Assembly: GCA_025999775.1 (NCBI GenBank)
Contig: BNXT01000091.1
Span: forward strand, 1 to 6,046
Reading direction: 5' to 3'
DNA from: Bacteroidia bacterium
GTDB taxonomy: Bacteria > Bacteroidota > Bacteroidia > Bacteroidales > P3
DNA: 6,046 nt
Shown here one piece after another: positions 1 to 4,836 of this stretch. How positions within the stretch are numbered: position 1 is the stretch's first letter; each line of letters opens with the position of its first letter. Both the position numbers and the translations under genes were made by a program. Under the pieces are notes generated by a model. It did not search any database, had not been told where the DNA came from, and saw only the letters and a program-made list of their open reading frames with translations.

Positions 1-83
1 CCGGGAGGATTGTCGGGTAGTCTTACCGTTGATGATTTGAAAAAAGATAACTATCAGGCGTATGCTCGTAATAGATTATTGGC
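1..83 (+). repeat. 83-bp perfect inverted repeat, left copy
   Basis: Bases 1-83 are the exact reverse complement of 2035-1953, with no mismatch. Identity stops at 83/84: this copy continues TCTGAAA, the other copy continues AGAAATG. The repeat may be longer, because the window begins inside it. The spacer between the two copies is 1,869 bp. Confidence 0.95.
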
Positions 84-123
84 TCTGAAAATCCGTTATT
101 GCGCGCATTTTCTATCATTTTGA
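1..123 (+). pseudogene. Inverted fragment of an AlbA_2/HATPase_c_4 gene, open to the left edge
   Basis: Frame 1 from the first base encodes 28 residues (PGGLSGSLTV...ARNRLLA) identical to an internal stretch of the minus-strand gene at 1499-2750, from the segment after its RecG-type C-terminal ATPase-fold motif. Identity at DNA level is exact through base 83. After that the frame runs through unrelated sequence (LKIRYCAHFLSF) to a TGA at 121-123. That tail is the antisense of the end of the gene at 23-1141, so it is not a natural C-terminus. The fragment has no start in the window and may extend further left. It could be a true inverted partial duplication, one arm of an invertible segment, or a chimeric contig end. 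As seen here it cannot encode a complete protein. Confidence 0.7.
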
Positions 124-1141
124 GCGTCCCGCGTCCCCACGACTCTATTTGTCCTGAACGATAAAATACGTTGGCAATAAGTTTATTTCGTAGTCGAGAA
201 GTGTGCTGTTGCTTTAATTTGTCAATACTCAAGGGCGATAGTAAAGTACCTTCGTTCCACAATTCTAACGAGTTATCAAATACTTTGATTGTGAAAAAAG
301 TATTGCCACCATAATCGCGGTGAATGATTGCATTAAGAATTGCCTCGCGGAGGGCGATTTCGGGATACTCCAAAGTTTCAATACGCTGCAAGCCTTCATA
401 GCTGTATGTACGCTGTAAATACTTGGACTGTAGCACTTCCATAATCCTATCCGGCATCAAAAAAAGCGGACATTCTATCACATCGTCTGTTATTAAGTCC
501 GTATTGCTATTGCCCCGAAAACGACCTATTTTGCAAATTGCTAAAAAACAATATTTCACAGGTTTGCGAGCAAATAACAGCATTGCCGCCCTTGTTAAAA
601 TCCCTTCTTTGTATAATCCTAAATTTTCAAATAATTGTTGATGGTCAGCTTCGTTTATGTCTGTTGGCAATCGATTATTTTGAATGGCTTTGCGAACAAA
701 CGATTTGATAGCCCCACTATCAATGTCGTCCCACGATGCGTTGGCTACCGGAATTTCGTCCCACGTCAAATTGTTTGATGTAAGAATAAGTTGCTGCAAC
801 GCATTCCCTTTCACTTCCTGCGTTGTAGAACCATTGCGAATGTAAAATCGACCGTGATATGAGATAGGGTAGGCACTTTTTCGTATTTCAATTTCTATAA
901 CTTCTAATTCTTTTTCTAAAACGATGTGCACTTCAGCATGTACATCAGTACCATTCCTGATTTTATTGGGTAAATCTTCCAGCAGTTTTTTTGCATTTGT
1001 AACTCCGCAAACATTTCCATTGTCAGCAATACCAACGTACAACTTGCCACCACTCGTGTTTGCAAAAGCCGATACAGTTTTAAGGTGGTCGTCGTGCCAA
1101 CTTTGCTTAAATTCAATATTTTGCGATTCTTTTAAATCCAT
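23..1141 (-). CDS. AlbA_2 domain / HATPase_c_4 (RecG-like C-terminal) putative regulator, 3'-truncated
   Basis: Start ATG is at 1141. Residues 5-47 (ESQNIEFKQSW, AFANTSGGKLYVGIADNG) are a canonical Schlafen AlbA_2 N-terminus, a putative nucleic-acid-binding domain. Residues 255-277 (ETLEYPEIALREAILNAIIHRDYGG) hold the N-box-like motif of HATPase_c_4, the domain often mislabelled 'RecG C-terminal helicase'. Family members are usually called transcriptional regulators or ATP-binding proteins and often sit near restriction-modification genes; their biochemical role is poorly defined. Residues 1-353 look intact. The junction at 83/84 falls in codon 353, and the last 19 residues (IIYYEHTPDSYLF...) are antisense of the inverted repeat, so they are not native. 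The usual tail, with about 100 more residues and a winged helix, is missing. The gene lies 124 bp after the RhuM remnant on the same strand, and I see no convincing promoter or Shine-Dalgarno site in that gap. Confidence 0.8.
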   Translation of the reverse strand: MDLKESQNIEFKQSWHDDHLKTVSAFANTSGGKLYVGIADNGNVCGVTNAKKLLEDLPNKIRNGTDVHAEVHIVLEKELEVIEIEIRKSAYPISYHGRFYIRNGSTTQEVKGNALQQLILTSNNLTWDEIPVANASWDDIDSGAIKSFVRKAIQNNRLPTDINEADHQQLFENLGLYKEGILTRAAMLLFARKPVKYCFLAICKIGRFRGNSNTDLITDDVIECPLFLMPDRIMEVLQSKYLQRTYSYEGLQRIETLEYPEIALREAILNAIIHRDYGGNTFFTIKVFDNSLELWNEGTLLSPLSIDKLKQQHTSRLRNKLIANVFYRSGQIESWGRGTLKMIENARNNGFSEPIIYYEHTPDSYLFSNHQR

Positions 1142-1265
1142 TATTGCTGCCTATTTTTTATCTAAAATCTTTCGTTGATTTTCTGTTACCTTTTCTGTGT
1201 TTTTTCAATACTTACTTTTTGTTCCGTATAACTTATTGGGTAGTGTCATAAATCGACTTATTGCA

Positions 1266-1526
1266 TTATCTTACCTCTAAATTGTAAAATGCTACGGGAC
1301 GATCAGCCTTTGCAATTTGCAAAAAATGCAAATTGCTTTTTTCATCTAATTCTCTTTCGGAGAAAACATTTTTGATATGTCGCGAAATGACTGATACGTA
1401 CCTGTCAAATAGCATTACCATTTGTGCCTGTGTAAGCCACACAGTCTCATTCTCTACTAACACTTCCAACTGAATGGCGTTATCCGGTTGATAAAGAACT
1501 ATTTCGTTTTTAATTTGATCGTACAA
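1266..1526 (-). pseudogene. RhuM family protein, N-terminal remnant
   Basis: The 86 codons match the N-terminus of RhuM-family proteins (named after the Salmonella SPI-3 gene rhuM). Residues 8-24 read NEIVLYQPDNAIQLEVL, residues 27-40 ETVWLTQAQMVMLF start a putative helix-turn-helix, and residues 61-84 (DEKSNLHFLQ, PVAFYNLEV) lead into the most conserved block. Full members run to roughly 330 residues and continue from YNL(D/E)V into IISVGYRV; here the frame reads VR and stops. The 124 bp downstream hold no recognisable continuation, so about three quarters of the gene is gone. No ATG is near; the plausible start is TTG at 1526, 28 bp inside the end of the preceding AlbA_2 gene, with AGAGG about ten bases upstream, which suggests translational coupling. 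The function of RhuM is unsettled; relatives are common in accessory and restriction-modification neighbourhoods. Confidence 0.75.
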
Positions 1527-1700
1527 TGCCAGTAGCCTCTTGTGCCTCCAATACGCTCCAATACGCCGGCTTGTTTTAATTTTTCTATGTGTTTTTGCAC
1601 TACGGAACGATTAATATTTAGTTTTATCACCATATTTCTGACTGAAATTGTGTTATCTTGTTGTATGAGTTTGAAAACCGCCGATTGTGCTTCAGTTAAT

Positions 1701-1734
1701 CCACCTATTGTACCACCTATTGTACCACCTATTT
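1701..1734 (-). repeat. 12-bp in-frame tandem repeat coding GGTI units
   Basis: The plus strand reads CCACCTATTGTA twice (1701-1712, 1713-1724) and then CCACCTATTT. On the coding strand this gives GG-TIGG-TIGG, the linker between the ATPase-fold half and the winged helix. The unit is a multiple of three, so copy-number change would alter linker length and not the frame. Confidence 0.85.
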
Positions 1735-1952
1735 GATCCCCTTCCGTAATTTCCGTTTTATCTACATTCTCATCAATCGTTTCTATTTCGGCTGTGCTTG
1801 TTTTTTGTTTGGTGTAGCTATATGTTACTAAAAAACCATTGGGTATTTCGGAAAAATCAAACTGCATTGTCGGGTAAGTGGCAATTTCTTTTCTGATTCG
1901 CGTAAACCCTGTGCCGTATTTTTCTATATCTCCGGTAAGATAAAACATTTCT

Positions 1953-2035
1953 GCCAATAATCTATTACGAGCATACGCCTGATAGTTATCTTTTTTCAAA
2001 TCATCAACGGTAAGACTACCCGACAATCCTCCCGG
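1953..2035 (-). repeat. 83-bp perfect inverted repeat, right copy inside the AlbA_2 pseudogene
   Basis: This is the native context of the repeat: it encodes PGGLSGSLTV...ARNRLLA on the minus strand and flows without a break into EMFYLTGDIEKYG. Its exact reverse complement is at 1-83. Confidence 0.95.
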
Positions 2036-2656
2036 ATTGAAAAAAGTAATTTTATTGTCAAAAATTTTGATTTGCACATCAAAAGGGCTAAGATAATCCC
2101 TATGAATAAGCGTATTAAGCACAGTTTCTTTCAAGGCGCGAAGCGGATATTCAAAAATTTCTGTGCGCTGTGTAGGATAACCGTTGATTTCAAAAGCCAC
2201 TTTGATTTGCGAAATCAAATATTTCATGGTTTCATCAACCGCCTCAAAAAGTGGCAAGCGCAACATTTTATCATCAATTATCATTTCGGGCGTTTTCAAT
2301 CTACCCAAATGCACATTGTAAGGAACGTCTTCTTTGGCAAAGAGCAGTAACGCTGCGTTTGTTATTTGCTCTTTGTTTATCAGCCGAAGTTTAATAAGGT
2401 CATCTTCGGGAACGCCCGACAAACCGAATCTTCCGGTACTATTCACCTTGTCTATAAACCTGACAACTTTCTGTTTATCAATATCTTTCCAAGTTGCGCC
2501 TATAGCTGGATAAGCATCCCACGACACCTGCAACGATTGCAAACTCATATCGGCTATTTCAAGTGCGGATAATTGATGATTGGAATTTTTTACTCGCTTA
2601 AAATACCGTCCTTTAAAAGCAATCGGTTTTACAGGAAACTCGCCAACAAAGAACTC

Positions 2657-2666
2657 AACCACCTTT
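2657..2666 (-). other. Deletion junction at an AAAGGTGGTT short repeat
   Basis: On the coding strand, AAAGGTGGTT can be read as the end of SKGG (left side of the lost segment) or the start of KVVEFF (right side). Both readings fit the family at this point. The simplest account is a deletion between two copies of AAAGGTGGT that left one copy and shifted the frame. The size lost, about 140-150 bp, is inferred from usual family length. Confidence 0.55.
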
Positions 2667-2785
2667 GCTGTTGGCAAAAGCAGTAAGAGTTTCAATCACT
2701 TCATCGTTAAACCCCGACTTAAATTCTATATGCTCCGTTTCAATAAGCATTTTATTGCATTTTCTTTATTGCTTCTAAAATTTAT

Positions 2786-2917
2786 CAGGGCAACCGCATC
2801 AAATTTACGATGACCAACTACCCCGTATGGGGGTACAATTTCGATAACCCCGTACAAGCTTAGCGCAGTGCGGGGTATAAAGCATCGCCTCCTCCCAGCC
2901 AACCCCGAAGTGGGTTG
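2786..2917 (-). repeat. Left arm of the inverted repeat pair
   Basis: Read on the minus strand, this 132-bp arm follows the same order as the right arm: CAACCC hairpin, a TTATACCCCGCACTGCGCT block, GCTTGTACGGGGTTATC, a variable hairpin, then GATGCGGTTGCCCTG. The core 2843-2880 matches 3105-3142 in inverted orientation at 35 of 38 positions. The variable hairpin here is TACCCC-GTAT-GGGG-GTA (2819-2835), unlike the one in the other arm. Confidence 0.75.
2800..2807 (-). promoter_or_regulatory. Possible -7 element for the AlbA_2 pseudogene
   Basis: The minus strand reads TAAATTTG here, matching the Bacteroidota TAnnTTTG consensus, about 50 bp before the ATG at 2750. I see no good -33 TTTG at the right spacing. 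It lies inside the left repeat arm, so transcription of the cluster may start within the repeat. Confidence 0.3.
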
Positions 2918-2920
2918 AAT

Positions 2921-3063
2921 TTATTCATCTTGCCAAAACCATTTTTCATCCTCATCAATGCCGTTTTCTTTGAACAATCTTTTTATCTCATTGCCAAAAA
3001 CTTCTACTTTATGATGTTCTTGTTGATTTTTGATGTACTTTATGATGACATTTTTTTCTTTGT
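2921..3063 (-). pseudogene. Y1 (IS200-like / RAYT) transposase, C-terminal remnant
   Basis: The minus strand encodes 46 residues beginning KEKNVIIKYIKNQQEHHKV and ending DEDEKWFWQDE before a TAA at 2921-2923. This is the usual C-terminus of the Y1_Tnp family (pattern VVxYIxNQxEHHK...F...Y/IDEDEKY). YIKNQ keeps the Tyr and the Gln four residues on, which in IS608 TnpA are the nucleophile Tyr127 and the metal ligand Gln131. The upstream two thirds, including the HUH motif, are absent: just before KEKN the frame enters the right repeat arm. An open frame does run back to 3268 through the repeat (RATAPKF..., LQPRSGLQFY), but that part is translated repeat and not transposase. Confidence 0.75.
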
Positions 3064-3070
3064 AGAACTG

Positions 3071-3218
3071 CAACCCACTACGGGGTTGTAGTGGGGGAGA
3101 TGCCTTATACCCCGCACTGCGCTCCGCTTGTACAGGGTTATCAAAATTTAACGCCTTCCGGCGTAACAGACGGAAGCAAAATTGTATAATATCGTTGAAT
3201 TTTGGTGCGGTTGCCCTG
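3071..3218 (+). repeat. Right arm of the inverted repeat pair
   Basis: This 148-bp arm starts with CAACCCACTACGGGGTTG (3071-3088), carries TTATACCCCGCACTGCGCT and GCTTGTACAGGGTTATC (3105-3142), then the hairpin ACGCC-TTCC-GGCGT (3151-3164), and ends GGTGCGGTTGCCCTG. It is about 16 bp longer than the left arm; most of the difference sits around the variable hairpin. Confidence 0.75.
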
Positions 3219-3235
3219 TTTATTTTTCGGAGCGC

Positions 3236-3265
3236 TTTGTAATTTGGATTATTTTTGTATATTTG
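3236..3265 (+). promoter_or_regulatory. Bacteroidota sigma-ABfr type promoter
   Basis: TTTG at 3236-3239 and TATATTTG at 3258-3265 are separated by 18 bp, matching the TTTG-N17-20-TAnnTTTG consensus of the Bacteroidota primary sigma factor. Transcription should start near 3270-3275, about ten bases before the ATG at 3283, giving a very short leader. The site lies just outside the right arm of the relic element. Confidence 0.7.
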
Positions 3266-3282
3266 CAAATAATATTGTGCTT

Positions 3283-3498
3283 ATGCTATTCTTGTTCTTC
3301 ATATTAACCCTGTTTGTTCTTTACCGTCTGTCTGTTAGGCGGGATAAAAAACGTGGTTACTGCTATATTATGCCTGGCGTTTTGGATGATGGTGAAACTC
3401 GTAAAGTATATTTAGATCCCAACAAAGACCCTGACAAGCCAGAAATCACCATTACTATCAACGGTAAGAAGGTTGATATTGATAGCGTTACATCTTAA
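3283..3498 (+). CDS. Small membrane-anchored protein of unknown function (71 aa)
   Basis: I chose ATG 3283 because a strong promoter ends only 17 bases upstream; the in-frame ATG at 3202 lies before that promoter and inside the repeat arm. Residues 1-15 (MLFLFFILTLFVLYR) form one hydrophobic segment, followed by a basic patch (RLSVRRDKKRG, 15-25). By the positive-inside rule this suggests an N-terminal anchor with a cytoplasmic tail. Residues 26-71 are polar, with a predicted strand-rich stretch (KPEITITINGKKVDID). I do not recognise the family. It is the only plus-strand gene between the repeat element and the hairpin cluster and looks monocistronic. A signal-peptide reading is less likely because no cleavage site is evident. 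Confidence 0.6.
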   Translation: MLFLFFILTLFVLYRLSVRRDKKRGYCYIMPGVLDDGETRKVYLDPNKDPDKPEITITINGKKVDIDSVTS

Positions 3499-3563
3499 AT
3501 CCTTATAAAATTTAAAAAGTGTGTTATTTTGAAGGGTGCTTTTCAAATTGTCGTTTTTGTGTA

Positions 3564-3647
3564 TTCCCTAACGGGAAAAACGGGTATGTGCAGATACTTA
3601 TCTCTATTGATATACAAGTCCTAACGGACTATTTTGCCCGTAGGGCA
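3564..3647. repeat. Three short related hairpins
   Basis: TTCCC-TAAC-GGGAA (3564-3577), AGTCC-TAAC-GGACT (3617-3630) and TGCCC-GTA-GGGCA (3635-3647) are perfect 5-bp stems. The first two share the same TAAC loop, and the third read on the opposite strand gives CCCTACGGG, close to the first. They look like units of one dispersed palindromic repeat family. The first could serve as a weak terminator for the gene ending at 3498, but it lies 66 bp downstream and has no T-run, so I do not call it one. Confidence 0.6.
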
Positions 3648-3666
3648 TTCACCTTTAAAAATCGTC

Positions 3667-3735
3667 GCACCGCCCTTCGACTACGCTCAGGGATAGCGGT
3701 GCGCTGCCGGTCGTTGAGCGTAGCCGAAACGACCG
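3667..3735. repeat. Paired CTTCGACTACGCTCAG-type palindromes
   Basis: Hairpin one pairs GCACCGC (3667-3673) with GCGGTGC (3696-3702) around TTCGACTACGCTCA. Hairpin two pairs CGGTCGTT (3708-3715) with AACGACCG (3728-3735). The two also pair with each other: TTCGACTACGCTCA (3676-3689) and TGAGCGTAGCCGAA (3715-3728) are inverted with one mismatch. This motif, with CTTCGACTACGCTCAG at its core, is a dispersed repeat I recall from intergenic regions of many Bacteroidota. It is GC-rich against an AT-rich background. The 331-bp stretch 3499-3829 holds only these repeats and the promoter below; I see no gene in it. Confidence 0.65.
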
Positions 3736-3788
3736 ACTTCTTTTTAACCATTTTTAACATTTCTATTAAACAATTCAAAAAATTTATG

Positions 3789-3796
3789 TAAATTTG
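3789..3796 (+). promoter_or_regulatory. -7 element for the Rpn-family gene
   Basis: TAAATTTG matches TAnnTTTG. The expected start of transcription is near 3803, leaving a leader of about 27 AT-rich bases before the ATG at 3830. No clear TTTG lies at the -33 distance, so strength is uncertain. Confidence 0.5.
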
Positions 3797-3829
3797 CACC
3801 ATAATATAAACAAATAACGATACATTATT

Positions 3830-4768
3830 ATGCCCGATTCACGTAATATCAAAAGAGCACGCCGCATATTGTCATTTGACTATGCACTAAAGCGGTTGTT
3901 GCGGCAGGAAACCAATTACGATATTTTGGAGGGTTTTTTGAGCGAGTTATTAGGCAGACACATCAAGGTGAAAAACATTAAGGAGGGCGAAAGTTTGCAA
4001 GACAACATCGACGATAAGCAAACGCGGGTGGACATCTTGGCGGAGGACGCTGACGGCGAACTAATCATCATTGAGGTGCAGTACCAGCACGAAATAGACT
4101 ATCTGCTGCGCGTGCTCTACGGAGCCAGCAAGCATTTGGTGAAGCATATCCACAAGGGCAACCCCTACTCCTCCATCAAAAAGGTGTACTCCATCAGCAT
4201 CCTCTACTTTCCGCAGTTGCACCACGACAACGAGTACATTTATCACGGCAAAACGGATTTCAGGGGCATGCACACAAACCAAATACTTACGCTGACCAGC
4301 AAGCAGCAGCGCGCATTCAGCAAAATTGAGGCGGGCGATTTGTACCCCGAGTACTACTTGCTGGACGTAACGAATTTCAATGATGTTGCCGCAAACACGC
4401 TTGATGAGTGGATTTACTACCTGAAAAACAACAAGGTTGAGGACAATTTTACGGCATTAGGCTTGGATAAAGTGCGTGAGATTTTGGATTACGATAGTTT
4501 GTCGCCAGCCGAGCAGTGCTCTTACGACAAGGCAATTGACATCAAATTAGGATGGGAGAGCGCCATAAACACTGCAAAAGATGAGGGGCGCGATGAGGGT
4601 AAGGTTGAGGGCATAGCTGAGGGCGAAGCCGAGCGAGCACAACTGCAAGAAGCTCTTACTGCCGAAAAAGCCGAAAAAGCCGCCGCCCTTGCTGCCGAAA
4701 AAGAAAAAGCCGATGCCCTTGCCGCCCGCATAGCCGAATTAGAAAAACAACTTTTATCAAAACAATAA
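3830..4768 (+). CDS. Rpn family recombination-promoting nuclease / PD-(D/E)XK transposase-like protein
   Basis: This 312-residue protein belongs to the PDDEXK_2 / Rpn group, whose E. coli relatives (RpnA and others) are DNA endonucleases that promote RecA-independent recombination. Residues 14-42 (LSFDYALKRLLRQE, LEGFLSELLG) are the usual N-terminus. The nuclease core is at 67-84: VDILAEDADG followed by IIIEVQ, with Asp68, Glu82 and Gln84 as the family's D...E-x-Q variant of the active site. Residues 85-200 follow the family (LLRVLYGASK, YSISILYF, WIYYLKNN). Residues 252-267 contain the EG-repeat (EGRDEGKVEGIAEGEAE) and 268-312 an Ala/Glu/Lys-rich coiled coil, also typical. The DNA of the tail is internally repetitive (GCCGAAAAA units around 4661-4713). 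It is full length and its own unit, ending 68 bp from convergent gcvT. Such genes are often multicopy in Bacteroidota and lie in variable regions. Confidence 0.85.
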   Translation: MPDSRNIKRARRILSFDYALKRLLRQETNYDILEGFLSELLGRHIKVKNIKEGESLQDNIDDKQTRVDILAEDADGELIIIEVQYQHEIDYLLRVLYGASKHLVKHIHKGNPYSSIKKVYSISILYFPQLHHDNEYIYHGKTDFRGMHTNQILTLTSKQQRAFSKIEAGDLYPEYYLLDVTNFNDVAANTLDEWIYYLKNNKVEDNFTALGLDKVREILDYDSLSPAEQCSYDKAIDIKLGWESAINTAKDEGRDEGKVEGIAEGEAERAQLQEALTAEKAEKAAALAAEKEKADALAARIAELEKQLLSKQ

Positions 4769-4805
4769 ATTTGAGTGTGAAGTGTGGAGTGTTGAAATTC
4801 CCCCA

Positions 4806-4823
4806 CATTATTCATTGTTCATT
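4806..4823 (-). repeat. 18-bp copy of an AATGAACAATGAATAATG dispersed repeat
   Basis: The plus strand reads CATTATTCATTGTTCATT, the exact reverse complement of 6025-6042. It lies in the 68-bp gap between the convergent stops of the Rpn-family gene and gcvT. No clear rho-independent terminator is visible in that gap; the best stem (TGTGG at 4783-4787 with CCACA at 4803-4807) is short with a long loop. Confidence 0.7.
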
Positions 4824-4836
4824 TTAAAATCATGGT

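Larger units (their letters stand above)
1499..2750 (-). pseudogene. AlbA_2 / HATPase_c_4 / winged-helix putative regulator, broken by an internal deletion
   Basis: The native start is most likely ATG at 2750: it opens MLIETEHIEFKSGF and then ETLTAFANSKGG, a classic AlbA_2 N-terminus, but hits TGA at 2655-2657 after 31 codons. The rest of the protein continues in another frame from KVVEFFVGEFPVKP to the TAG at 1499-1501. Family comparison from memory says about 45-50 residues between SKGG and KVVEFF are missing. The remainder is well kept: the HATPase_c_4 motif (FEYPLRALKETVLNTLIHRDY), the GTGFTRIRKEI segment, a GGTIGGTIGG linker, and a C-terminal winged helix (ISVRNMVIKLNINRSVVQKH, then GGTRGYW). 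A TTG at 2695 could start a 398-residue product, but its first residues (KLLLLLPTA) are an off-frame reading of AlbA_2 codons, so that start is probably an artefact. It is a paralogue of the gene at 23-1141 and overlaps the RhuM remnant by 28 bp. Confidence 0.8.
2786..3218. mobile_element. Relic element: inverted repeat arms around a Y1 transposase tail
   Basis: The outer ends are CAGGGCAACC (2786-2795) and its exact complement GGTTGCCCTG (3209-3218). The inner ends are a CAACCC...GGGTTG hairpin in each arm. Between them lie only the last 46 codons of an IS200-like/RAYT transposase. RAYT proteins are known to act on REP-like palindromes, which fits palindrome-rich arms beside such a gene. The element is too short to be autonomous. 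The boundaries are inferred from where arm similarity fades; I see no clear target-site duplication, and Y1 elements do not make one. Confidence 0.5.

Noticed and set aside
1..2035. An insertion sequence with 83-bp terminal inverted repeats
   Set aside because: The repeats lie inside coding sequence of a regulator gene, and no transposase is between them.
1499..2695. A 398-codon protein starting at TTG 2695
   Set aside because: Its first residues are an off-frame reading of AlbA_2 codons; the real start is ATG 2750 in another frame, so the locus is a disrupted gene.
2921..3268. A 115-codon minus-strand open frame
   Set aside because: Only its last 46 codons resemble a protein family; the rest is a translation of the palindromic repeat arm, so I kept only the transposase tail.
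3202..3282. Upstream ATG extending the small membrane protein to 98 residues
   Set aside because: It lies inside the repeat arm and upstream of the strong promoter at 3236-3265, so a transcript from that promoter would not contain it.
3564..3735. A CRISPR-like array
   Set aside because: Units differ in sequence and spacing, stems are short, and there is no constant repeat-spacer pattern or cas gene.
3519..3791. A 90-codon plus-strand open frame
   Set aside because: It runs straight through five hairpins and the promoter region, and its translation has no protein-like features.
4522..4815. A 97-codon minus-strand open frame rich in Ala and Ser
   Set aside because: It is the antisense of the Glu/Ala/Lys coiled-coil tail of the Rpn-family gene.
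4769..4836. A bidirectional rho-independent terminator between the convergent genes
   Set aside because: The best stem is five base pairs with a loop of about 15 bases and no T-run; not enough to call.
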